A stretch of DNA of 5,926 nt from Anaerovibrio sp. (GTDB lineage: Bacteria > Bacillota > Negativicutes > Selenomonadales > Selenomonadaceae), in contig JAEDOE010000084.1 in NCBI GenBank assembly GCA_016302095.1, positions 1 through 5,926 of the forward strand, written 5' to 3'. Every line of letters begins with the position of its first letter. The stretch's first letter is position 1. Positions 1 through 5,926 of this stretch are shown here, in pieces. The notes beneath the pieces are model-generated. The model did not search any database. It was not told the origin of the DNA and saw nothing but the letters and a program-made list of their open reading frames with translations. Position numbers and translations under genes: made by a program.

Positions 1-3000
1 GTAATAATCTTGGAGTTGGACTGATAACCGCGCTGGGTCACAATCATGTCCGTCAGCTCAGTTGCCATATCCACATTGGACATCTCCAAGGAACTTGGCG
101 TAATATTGCAGCCCAGGGCAGATGCCGTATTAATATTGGCAGTGCCTGAGTTGTTAGAAGCCGTGTACATGGAGTTGCCAATCTTCGTCAGGCCGGAAGC
201 ATTGTTAAACTGGGCAATAGCCACCTGGGCCTCCGCACGATTGATACCATTGGTATAAGTACCAATAATCGTACCAGCAGTATTAATGGAAATGCTCTTC
301 AATGTACCATAGGCATTGCCATCAGTAGTGCCATAGGCAGTGTTGCTGCCAGCAAACTGAGTTACGCCAGAGAAGTCCACATTAACCTTCTGATCTGCCT
401 GGGAACCATTGCGCAAGGTCAGTTCTGCCGTGCCCACGCCAGTGGTACAAGCACCATTAGGGCTGAACCTGATTTTCAAATCCGGCATGCTGATAGTACT
501 TACAGTGCCATCAGACTCCTTGATGGTAGTAACGCCGGAACCATCCAGATTGATGGAAGCCGTCCACTCATTACCCTTGAGGCTGTCAACACCTGTCTTC
601 GTCAGGAAAATAGTAATATTATGCTCGTTGCCCAGAGTATCATACACAGTAATCAGAGTGCTCAACGGCTTGCTATAGCCCATAGTATAAGAGCCGGACA
701 CTTCGCTGGTGCTGGTGCCATCACTCATGGTCAGAGCCATTGAATCAATGCTGCCCTCATACTTCTCACCCACCTTGTATTCGCGGTTATTTGCATTGCT
801 AATTGTAATCACGCTGTCAAGATTATCCGTCAGTTCCATGCTGGAAACTGTGATACCATTTGCAGCCTTTATCGTACCGCTGTTCATGGCAAACTCATCC
901 TTAACACCATTAGAGCTCAATACCATACCTTTGGCATTGCTCAACGTTGCCGCAGAGTCAATAGATATGCTGATTACATTTTCGTTTACAGAATCGCCCA
1001 AATTATACGTCTTGCCAACATTATTTGTAAGCGTATAAGTATTAGTACCATCCGTTAAGGTAATCTCCTTGCCGTTGATGCCACTTACAGTCAGCGTAGG
1101 CATAGCGGCTCCCTTAGTAAAGGTCTGCCCCGGAGGAGCTGTCACTGTAAGTACATTGCCATCTGCTAAGGTGACAATATAACCACTACCGCTATTATTA
1201 GTCAGTACCGCGTCATCTGACAAAGCAACTTCCTTGGAATTTTTCTTAATCTCATTGACAGACAGTAAAGAAATCTCACTTCCCAGCTTGTACGAATTTG
1301 TTGAAGTATCTGGAACACTGATCGTATCGCCATTGCTGCAGGAAATTTCCACCGCACCATTCATACCGCTTAACTCAGTAGTAGAATTAATAGCTATACT
1401 AGCAATATTTCCTGTTAAAGTAGTAACATTACCCGGACCAGCAGTAGTACTATAATTAGTACCAGAATTATTAGTCAAAGTATAGCTGTTTGTACCATCA
1501 CTCAAAGTAACAGTTGAACCAGCAACACCAGTTACCGTCAAAGCAGGCACCGTCCCGCCTTTAGCAAAGTCATATACTGGCGGTACAGTTGTTACTTCAA
1601 GAACATCGCCATTGGACAAAGTTACACTATATGAACTAGCTGCATCATTATTAGGGAATACTGCACCATTTTCTAAAGTAACATACTTGGAATTTGCTTT
1701 AACTTCCTTCACAGGGAAAGAGGAAATAGGCTCCCCAATCTTGTTTCCAATATCATAGTCGCCTGAAGCATTTTTCGGCACAATAAGACTGCATCCATTG
1801 CTGCAGGCAATATCCAAAGCAGCATCCACATTGCTGATTGTATCAGTGGAAACAATTTTAATATCCGCCACACTCTGATTTAATGGCTGACCATTTGTAT
1901 AAGAAGAACCTGAATTATTGGTCATAGTATAGGTATTACCATTAACATCTGACAAAGTAACAGTACTACCAACAGCACCAGAACCAGCATTTGTTACAGT
2001 CAGGCCAGTAACAGCACTCCCTTTTGTAAAGGCCGCAGTTGGCGGTGCAGGTACATCTATAGTATCACCATTTGCCAAAATTACCTTGTAAGCACTATTG
2101 CTGTTGTTGGAGAATATGGCATCATCGTCTAAAACAGCAACCTGTGAACCTGCCACTATCTCCTTTACAGATAATGCAGCTACCTCGCCACCCTTATTAT
2201 AAGCATTATTCGAACCTTTAGGAACCAGTATCGTATCACCGCTACCGCAAGAAACATTCAAAGCCGAAACTAACTGATATTCCTTTGTAATTCCATACTG
2301 TCCTTTAGCAGCAGTAATGGTACATCCTTCCTTAAATTCCAGATTTATATTGTTAATCTTTGCCTGAGCAGTATCATTATACTTGCGGCCGCAGCTGATG
2401 GTATCAACATTGTTCTGGGATACTACAATCTTGCTGCCATTGTCATCCATCATAGTGATACCGGCAATGGTAGCCTCACCTGAGTTCAAGTTGCTATTGT
2501 AAACAGCTTTTTCTGTCTTGGTGGCTTCCATTACCTTGCCTGCCGGAATGGTAATATCACTGGTCTTGGACGGGTCAACAGTAATATTGCCGCTGGCATC
2601 TGCTACCCAGCCCTGAACCTTGTAGCCGTCAGAAGTCACAAAATTACCTGAGGCATCAAACTTGAAGTTACCATTGCGAGTGTAGTACATCTCGTTTGCA
2701 CTGCTCTCGCTGTGCACTACAAACAGTCCGTTGCCAGAGAGGCACATATCAGTATTCAGGCCGGTGGACTTTACTGAACCATCGGTGAAGATAGTATCAA
2801 TAGCTGCTACCCCGGAACCGAGGCCAATCTGCTTTGCATTGATACCGCCGATGTTGCCAGCCGGGGCGGAAGCGGAACTCAGTGTCTGGTTCAAGGTATC
2901 AGCAAAGGTTACACGGCTGGATTTAAAACCAGTCGTATTTACATTGGAAATATTATTACCCACAACATCCATTGCGGTCTGGTGACTTTTCAAGCCAGAA

Positions 3001-3026
3001 ATACCAGAGTAAAGTGAACGCATCAT
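1..3026 (-). CDS. flgE: Flagellar hook protein FlgE, very large form, 3' end cut by window edge
   Basis: FlgE polymerises into the hook, the curved joint between rod and filament outside the cell; it is exported by the flagellar type III system without a cleaved signal. I translated 1008 codons with no stop, and the frame is still open at position 1. The N-terminal D0 rod/hook motif is at residues 10-34 (SGLKSHQ...DVVGNNISN...GFK). The next conserved block is at 82-104 (GSVKSTG...SGNGLFVV), followed by YYTRNGNF at 114-121. The conserved D2 entry VYDTLGNEHNITIFL is at 794-808, GTIIGTYTNG at 918-927, and the C-terminal helix (LEMSNVDMATEL...QRGYQSN) runs from 980. From homologues, about 15-25 residues should be missing. 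FlgE is about 400 residues in Salmonella, so this one is more than twice as long. The excess is a repetitive insert at about residues 183-788. The start is the first of two tandem ATGs (3026), with AAAAAAGGAG 11 nt upstream; the second ATG (3023) is also possible. Nine cysteines are visible, which is unusual for a hook protein. Confidence 0.97.
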   Translation of the reverse strand, partial: MMRSLYSGISGLKSHQTAMDVVGNNISNVNTTGFKSSRVTFADTLNQTLSSASAPAGNIGGINAKQIGLGSGVAAIDTIFTDGSVKSTGLNTDMCLSGNGLFVVHSESSANEMYYTRNGNFKFDASGNFVTSDGYKVQGWVADASGNITVDPSKTSDITIPAGKVMEATKTEKAVYNSNLNSGEATIAGITMMDDNGSKIVVSQNNVDTISCGRKYNDTAQAKINNINLEFKEGCTITAAKGQYGITKEYQLVSALNVSCGSGDTILVPKGSNNAYNKGGEVAALSVKEIVAGSQVAVLDDDAIFSNNSNSAYKVILANGDTIDVPAPPTAAFTKGSAVTGLTVTNAGSGAVGSTVTLSDVNGNTYTMTNNSGSSYTNGQPLNQSVADIKIVSTDTISNVDAALDIACSNGCSLIVPKNASGDYDIGNKIGEPISSFPVKEVKANSKYVTLENGAVFPNNDAASSYSVTLSNGDVLEVTTVPPVYDFAKGGTVPALTVTGVAGSTVTLSDGTNSYTLTNNSGTNYSTTAGPGNVTTLTGNIASIAINSTTELSGMNGAVEISCSNGDTISVPDTSTNSYKLGSEISLLSVNEIKKNSKEVALSDDAVLTNNSGSGYIVTLADGNVLTVTAPPGQTFTKGAAMPTLTVSGINGKEITLTDGTNTYTLTNNVGKTYNLGDSVNENVISISIDSAATLSNAKGMVLSSNGVKDEFAMNSGTIKAANGITVSSMELTDNLDSVITISNANNREYKVGEKYEGSIDSMALTMSDGTSTSEVSGSYTMGYSKPLSTLITVYDTLGNEHNITIFLTKTGVDSLKGNEWTASINLDGSGVTTIKESDGTVSTISMPDLKIRFSPNGACTTGVGTAELTLRNGSQADQKVNVDFSGVTQFAGSNTAYGTTDGNAYGTLKSISINTAGTIIGTYTNGINRAEAQVAIAQFNNASGLTKIGNSMYTASNNSGTANINTASALGCNITPSSLEMSNVDMATELTDMIVTQRGYQSNSKII
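933..1361 (-). repeat. FlgE insert module 3 (residues 556-698)
   Basis: The third module has C563 in ISCSNGDTISVP, NN at 610-611, Y-V-L-DGN at 616-624, PP at 631-632, F-KG ending at 639 and YTLTNNVG at 664-671. Its F-KG landmark lies 149 residues after that of module 2. It is closest to module 2 by eye (for example SDGTNSYTLTNN against TDGTNTYTLTNN). A fourth start-like stretch follows at residues 699-715 but lacks the cysteine and the PP/F-KG core, so it is counted as a remnant at most. Confidence 0.85.
1362..1826 (-). repeat. FlgE insert module 2 (residues 401-555)
   Basis: The second module repeats the landmarks of module 1: cysteines C408 and C412 in IACSNGCSLIVP, NN at 459-460, Y-V-L-NGD at 466-474, PP at 482-483, F-KG ending at 490, and YTLTNNSG at 515-522. 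The F-KG landmark lies 154 residues after that of module 1. This is among the most AT-rich DNA of the window: two 60-base lines counted by eye (1381-1440 and 1441-1500) give 20 and 19 G+C. Confidence 0.85.
1827..2267 (-). repeat. FlgE insert module 1 (residues 254-400)
   Basis: This is the first of three tandem protein modules in the FlgE insert. Shared landmarks are a strand with a cysteine before a short loop (C260, VSCGSGDTI), NN at 307-308, a core Y-V-L-NGD at 313-321, PP at 328-329 followed by F-KG (333-336), and a YTMTNNSG turn at 366-373. The pattern of alternating hydrophobic, Thr, Gly and Asn residues suggests a beta-sandwich or Ig-like surface domain; that fold is inferred. DNA identity to the other modules is patchy, so the duplication is not recent. 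Confidence 0.85.
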
Positions 3027-3113
3027 AATGAATCAATCTCCTTTTTTATGGCGACAATCTCGAACTGCTTCCGTCATTCAGCAGCTCAAAGCTCCCACAA
3101 AAGGTCCAGCTTC
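3027..3113 (-). promoter_or_regulatory. 87-nt flgE leader with hairpin and ribosome binding site
   Basis: This is the longest gap in the operon; the other two are 19 and 23 nt. Read on the minus strand, it carries an imperfect inverted repeat at 3062-3087: GAGCTGCT and AGCAGTTC pair over 8 bp with one G-U wobble around a 10-nt loop. About 14 nt further on is AAAAAAGGAG (3038-3047), 11 nt before the flgE ATG. The hairpin has no following U-run, so it is not a standard intrinsic terminator. I saw no convincing sigma-A or sigma-28 promoter. It could be an mRNA stability or processing element that helps set the much higher FlgE level; that role is inference. Confidence 0.45.
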
Positions 3114-3500
3114 TTAAAGAATTGCCGCGCTGTCAATGTTTGTAAAAATATTTTCCTTCGCGCTTTTGCCGTCCATGGCAGTAATCACGGTTCTGTTTGC
3201 CACGCTGACTACCAGTGCCATATCATTCATGTAAATGAGCGACTCCCTGGCACCTTTTTTCGCCATCATGTCCACAGTGTCATCAAGCTTCTGCAAGTCC
3301 TGGGTACTGAGGTTGAGGTTCCTGCTTTCCATCCTCTGCATAGCGTGATTGGAAAAGCTGACCTTCTTGGTAGCTGATTGCAGTATATCTGCAAAGGAAG
3401 CTCCCATAGTGACAGTGCCTGTCTGCACATTCTGCTTGATGCCGGATTTTTCTACTGGCAAAATAGGCTGTGACTGAAAATAAATTCTCGTATCTGACAT
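3114..3500 (-). CDS. Conserved flagellar-operon protein, TIGR02530 family, function unknown
   Basis: This is a protein of 128 residues. I recognise the family from its C-terminal two thirds: FSNHAMQRMESRNLNLS at 49-65, a helical LQKLDDTVDMMAKKGA at 69-84, SLIYMNDMALVVSVANRTVIT at 87-107 and the signature ENIFTNID at 116-123. The N-terminal 45 residues look variable and probably unstructured. No signal peptide or membrane segment is visible. The family is found between flgD and flgE in many Firmicutes and has no established function; its position suggests a role in hook-cap or hook assembly or in export, for example as a chaperone. The start at 3500 is chosen because GGAGG (3509-3513) sits 8 nt upstream. 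An in-frame ATG at 3539 would overlap the end of flgD and place that site inside the gene. Confidence 0.93.
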   Translation of the reverse strand: MSDTRIYFQSQPILPVEKSGIKQNVQTGTVTMGASFADILQSATKKVSFSNHAMQRMESRNLNLSTQDLQKLDDTVDMMAKKGARESLIYMNDMALVVSVANRTVITAMDGKSAKENIFTNIDSAAIL

Positions 3501-3508
3501 CCTTCTTG

Positions 3509-3513
3509 CCTCC
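3509..3513 (-). promoter_or_regulatory. Ribosome binding site of the TIGR02530-family gene
   Basis: GGAGG on the minus strand lies 8 nt before the ATG at 3500 and just after the flgD stop codon (3520-3522). It decides the start in favour of MSDTRIYF over the upstream in-frame ATG at 3539. Confidence 0.8.
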
Positions 3514-3519
3514 ATATTT

Positions 3520-4047
3520 TTACTCGGATATGTCACCATCGCCTACACGGGTGATAGTTGATATATCCACTTTGGTTATCGCCTTGGTTGTATTGCCGCT
3601 GGCATCCTTGATTTCTGTCTCCACCATCAGGGACGGAGCACCATCTGAAATGCTTACACTCTTGGCTGTGCCTTCATGTACAGTTACATTGCCATCACTG
3701 TCGGTAGTTGCCCACTGCACGGTCTTGCCTATCATATTGGTAAGCTGTCCTACCAACACAGATGTATCAAGATTTTCTACCAGGGAGTGCACATTCTCCA
3801 TCTTGTCAGCTACCTCAGTCATCTGTTCCAAAGCGGAGAACTGCGCCAGCTGGGAAAGATACTCGCCGTTATCCATCGGGTCCAATGGATCCTGATACTG
3901 CATCTGTGTTACCAAAAGCTTGAGGAAGGTATCTTTGCTGATGTAGTCAGCATTTACATCCTTCTTGGTTGCATTCTGGCTTGCCATGTACTCATCATAG
4001 TTATAGGTTACACCATTGACTGTAATTGTATTCAATGAATCTGCCAT
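3520..4047 (-). CDS. flgD: Flagellar hook assembly (cap) protein FlgD
   Basis: FlgD forms the scaffold cap at the tip of the growing hook and lets exported FlgE subunits fold and insert. It is discarded when the hook is complete. The protein has 175 residues. The FlgD signature is unmistakable at residues 39-76: DTFLKLLVTQMQYQDPLDP followed by MDNGEYLSQLAQFSALEQM. A helical region follows to about 100, then a beta-rich tail (IGKTVQW at 106-112 to about 168) that matches the tudor/SH3-like part. The separate FnIII/Ig-like domain of the 231-residue E. coli FlgD is absent; short forms like this are normal in Firmicutes (B. subtilis FlgD is about 140 residues). The start at 4047 (MADSLN) is preferred over the in-frame ATG at 4068, because AAAGGAG lies 8 nt upstream of 4047 and the earlier ATG almost abuts the fliK stop with the binding site inside the gene. 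Confidence 0.97.
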   Translation of the reverse strand: MADSLNTITVNGVTYNYDEYMASQNATKKDVNADYISKDTFLKLLVTQMQYQDPLDPMDNGEYLSQLAQFSALEQMTEVADKMENVHSLVENLDTSVLVGQLTNMIGKTVQWATTDSDGNVTVHEGTAKSVSISDGAPSLMVETEIKDASGNTTKAITKVDISTITRVGDGDISE

Positions 4048-4055
4048 ATTTATAT

Positions 4056-4066
4056 CTCCTTTCCTC
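4056..4066 (-). promoter_or_regulatory. Ribosome binding site of flgD
   Basis: GAGGAAAGGAG on the minus strand ends 8 nt before the ATG at 4047, within the 23-nt gap after the fliK stop. It supports the shorter FlgD start and translation of flgD from the same transcript as fliK. Confidence 0.8.
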
Positions 4067-4070
4067 AAAG

Positions 4071-5926
4071 TTATACGGAATAATCCACGCCGCTGGCAAT
4101 CACATTTCCTTCGCTGTCATGGATATCCGCTGCTGCATTGTTCACAGGCCCGGCTGCCAATGCATCGCTGGTGTCCTCAAAGTCCTTCAAATCAATCTGC
4201 TGGCTGCGGACATGCTGTCCCTGCTCCTGCTGATAGAAGCCCTGCTGTGCCTGACCGTCAGGCAGCTGACCGTCCGGAAGGCCTGTCTGCACCTCTACGC
4301 TGTCAACCTTGATGCCCTGCTCGTTCAGCAGCTGCTTGAGCTGAATCATGCCGGTTTCCAGTATTGCCCTTACCTGTGCATTGTCAGTATGGAAGGTAGC
4401 TGTTACGCCGCCGTTGCCATTGACGGAAACCTTCAGGCTGAGCTCGCCCAGGTGCTCAGGGTTCAGCTTGATTATCATCTCGCTGTTCTGACCATTCTGC
4501 AAGAGCTTTGCCTGCTCCACAATCTGCTGCGGTACATTGTAGGTTCTGCTGGTATGCTGAGCCTGCTGCGGTTCATTTATTGCCCCAACATTGTCAGTAG
4601 TCTGCGCATTGCCCAGTATCTGCTGGAAGCTTGCCACGTTGTCCTGCCGGCTCCTGCCAAGGCTGTTTTCCTGAGTGATTTCCTCACCCGGAACTACCAC
4701 ATCAAAGGCTGCCTCCCCAGGCATCTGCATGCCCTGCTGCTGCCCCTGGCTGTTGGCCATGCCACCCTGCTGGTTCTGATTCTGCTGCTGTGCAAAACCG
4801 CGGCTATTTCCTTCGCCCTGCACAATCTCCACCTGACCTACCAGGTCATTGAGCTGATTGATGCCTACAGTGTTCTCCTTCTGAGGAACTGCACTGTTTT
4901 CCTGAACAGTAGTAAAGGTTCGCTGACCCGGCAGCATATTTAAAAGCTGCTGACCATTGTCAGTCCTCACATGCCCTTCATTGGCATTTGACACATGCTG
5001 CACATTCTGACGAATAATCCTGCGTCCCAGCAATGCCTCAATGCTATTTGGCACATACTGCCTTGATTCATGCGGTACACCTGCCGTAGCACCTTCTCCC
5101 ATAATCTTTGCTGGCTGAATGCCCTGCTCAGGCTTTTTCTGCTCCACGAACTGCTGCACAGGCTGCAAAGGCATGGTAGAAGATGAAACATCTGACTTCG
5201 ACAAATATGTGCTGCCTATAACATCTGACGGCTGCTGCGGAACCTGAACCTGACCTTTGGCAACTGGCAAATCCACAGAAGATACCTCCTGCCTGATGCC
5301 TGCCGCCTGCAACTCCGGCTGCTTCTGCTCCACTAGCGGCTGCAAAGGCATAGTTGAAGATGGAACATCTACCTTCGACAAACCTGTACTGCCTATAATA
5401 TCGGACGGCTGCTGCGGAACCTGAGCCTGACGCCCCATAGCAGTATTTTTGCCTATATTCGCATCACCCGCGTTCACTATGAGACCTGGCTGTTGCGGAG
5501 CCTGACTGGATTGCGATACAGACAGCGTATCTGAGGTCACCGGTGCCATGTCCTCCATGGCACTTGCTGCCTGCAAGCTGTCCAGAGGCTGCTTCTGCCC
5601 GTCAAACTGCTGCACAGGCTGCTTCTGCCCGCCAAACTGCTGCTCTGCTGTCTGTTGTGCGTTTTCTGCACTGCCCGGAGGAGTCTCCCTCAGCCTGGCA
5701 TCACCCTTGAAATAAGTATTCAGCTCTGCCAGCGGCTGCTGCCCCTGAGTGGCAATTACCCCCTCCGCCATGGCTGCTGCCATTGCTGCCGCAGGAGTAG
5801 CATCTGTAGCGGTACTGCCATCGCCATCGGCTGGCTGCTGACCGTCAGGCTCGCCCTTTTCCTGCACATCGGATGCGCCTTCAGCATTTTCCGGCTTGGT
5901 ATCTGCATTTGCTGCATTTGCTGCAT
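4071..5926 (-). CDS. fliK: Flagellar hook-length control protein FliK, 5' end cut by window edge
   Basis: FliK is exported during hook growth, measures hook length and, through its C-terminal domain, makes FlhB switch export from hook to filament substrates. The visible part is 617 residues, counted here from the first complete codon at 5924; Salmonella FliK has 405. The conserved C-terminal Flg_hook domain is at about 480-547: EMIIKLNPEHLGELSLKVSV, then ATFHTDNAQVRAILE and LKQLLNEQGIKVDSVEV. The N-terminal three quarters is Gln/Ala/Pro-rich low-complexity ruler sequence with internal repeats. After the domain comes a tail with a doubled LPDGQ and an acidic stretch, ending in VDYSV. A GTG at 5867 could be read as a start, but the frame stays open above it for 19 more codons of the same Ala/Asn/Glu-rich composition and I see no binding site, so the true start lies beyond 5926. 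The stop is 23 nt before flgD. Confidence 0.95.
   Translation of the reverse strand, partial: AANAANADTKPENAEGASDVQEKGEPDGQQPADGDGSTATDATPAAAMAAAMAEGVIATQGQQPLAELNTYFKGDARLRETPPGSAENAQQTAEQQFGGQKQPVQQFDGQKQPLDSLQAASAMEDMAPVTSDTLSVSQSSQAPQQPGLIVNAGDANIGKNTAMGRQAQVPQQPSDIIGSTGLSKVDVPSSTMPLQPLVEQKQPELQAAGIRQEVSSVDLPVAKGQVQVPQQPSDVIGSTYLSKSDVSSSTMPLQPVQQFVEQKKPEQGIQPAKIMGEGATAGVPHESRQYVPNSIEALLGRRIIRQNVQHVSNANEGHVRTDNGQQLLNMLPGQRTFTTVQENSAVPQKENTVGINQLNDLVGQVEIVQGEGNSRGFAQQQNQNQQGGMANSQGQQQGMQMPGEAAFDVVVPGEEITQENSLGRSRQDNVASFQQILGNAQTTDNVGAINEPQQAQHTSRTYNVPQQIVEQAKLLQNGQNSEMIIKLNPEHLGELSLKVSVNGNGGVTATFHTDNAQVRAILETGMIQLKQLLNEQGIKVDSVEVQTGLPDGQLPDGQAQQGFYQQEQGQHVRSQQIDLKDFEDTSDALAAGPVNNAAADIHDSEGNVIASGVDYSV
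4264..4293 (-). repeat. Small tandem repeat LPDGQ-LPDGQ after the FliK C-terminal domain
   Basis: Two adjacent copies of a five-residue unit lie just after the Flg_hook domain, coded by two near-identical 15-nt units. They form part of a flexible linker to the C-terminal tail. The edges are approximate by a few bases. Confidence 0.6.
5127..5252 (-). repeat. FliK internal repeat, copy 2 (residues 225-266)
   Basis: The second copy contains QVPQQPSDVIGST, LSKSDV, SSTMPLQP and VEQKKPE. It has a 3-residue insertion (VQQ after LQP) relative to copy 1. The 60 nt between the copies are not repeated. Confidence 0.85.
5313..5429 (-). repeat. FliK internal repeat, copy 1 (residues 166-204)
   Basis: This is a duplicated block of about 40 residues containing QVPQQPSDIIGST, LSK-DV, SSTMPLQP and VEQKQPE. 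Copy 2 follows at a 59-residue (177-nt) period. The DNA is also closely similar, so this is a fairly recent in-frame duplication in the ruler region. Confidence 0.85.
5583..5642 (-). repeat. FliK tandem decapeptide repeat (two 30-nt copies)
   Basis: Two adjacent 30-nt units encode QQFGGQKQPV and QQFDGQKQPL (residues 95-114). The DNA units are nearly identical. This is another in-frame expansion in the ruler region, and a related FVEQK-P motif recurs in the larger repeat. Confidence 0.85.

Noticed and set aside
46..1455. Several 70-109-codon plus-strand frames over flgE, and another at 2731-2985
   Set aside because: They are antisense to a continuous 1008-codon FlgE frame with conserved hook motifs. 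Thr/Asn/Gly-rich coding leaves few stops on the other strand.
3027..3113. Possible promoter for flgE (a CGCCATAA stretch near 3046-3055 recalls a sigma-28 -10 element)
   Set aside because: The match needs a one-base gap and there is no TAAA-type -35 at the right distance. flgE is more likely read from the upstream operon promoter.
3370..3405. FADIL in the TIGR02530-family protein resembles FADTL in the FlgE N-terminus (residues 41-45)
   Set aside because: A five-residue similarity with no wider alignment is too weak to argue for a shared export or assembly signal.
3470..4038. Plus-strand open frames of 120-141 codons across flgD and the TIGR02530-family gene
   Set aside because: They are antisense shadows of two genes with strong family signatures, and their translations show no recognisable motifs.
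4026..4943. A 305-codon plus-strand open frame rich in Leu, apparently membrane-like
   Set aside because: It is antisense to fliK. The Gln (CAG/CAA), Ala and Gly codons of FliK read backwards as Leu, Cys and Ala, giving a false hydrophobic protein. FliK has a clear conserved domain here.
5865..5867. GTG as the start codon of fliK
   Set aside because: No ribosome binding site was seen upstream, and the frame remains open to the window edge with the same composition, so it is most likely an internal Val.
5907..5926. Short GCAGCAAAT direct repeat at the right edge, possibly a regulatory iteron
   Set aside because: It is in frame and codes for Ala-Ala-Asn units of FliK low-complexity sequence, and too little of it is visible to claim more.

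Overview
The window is a stretch of a flagellar hook operon. All four genes lie on the minus strand, so transcription runs from the high-coordinate end to the low one: fliK (hook-length ruler; 5' end outside the window), flgD (hook cap), a small conserved flagellar-operon protein of the TIGR02530 type, and flgE (hook protein; 3' end outside the window). The order fliK-flgD-TIGR02530-flgE, strong AGGAG-type ribosome binding sites and an FlgE starting MMRSLYSG are typical of Firmicutes. The mid-range G+C and the FlgE/FliK sequence style fit a motile Negativicute of the Selenomonas type. That assignment is an inference from memory of the families, not a search result.

Layout: fliK occupies 4071-5926, with 617 complete codons visible and an open frame through the right edge. 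After 23 nt comes flgD (3520-4047), then a 19-nt gap, the TIGR02530-family gene (3114-3500), an 87-nt gap holding a hairpin and a ribosome binding site, and flgE (1-3026, 1008 codons visible). No stretch over 90 bases lacks a gene. No RNA genes, mobile elements, CRISPR arrays or terminators were seen. The plus-strand open frames are antisense shadows of these genes.

The genes serve one job. FlgD caps the growing hook, FlgE subunits are exported and polymerise beneath the cap, and FliK measures hook length and triggers the switch of export specificity to filament-type substrates. The TIGR02530 protein is conserved in this position in many Firmicutes but its role is unknown.

The unusual part is flgE. 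Its conserved ends are ordinary, but about 600 residues are inserted between them, against about 25 at the same place in Salmonella FlgE. The insert is built from three tandem modules of about 150 residues plus related half-modules at each side. It is AT-richer than the rest of the gene and carries a cysteine at the same place in each module. FliK is also long, glutamine-rich and internally duplicated. This is best described as an ordinary hook operon with an extravagantly expanded hook surface domain, not a wholly new system.
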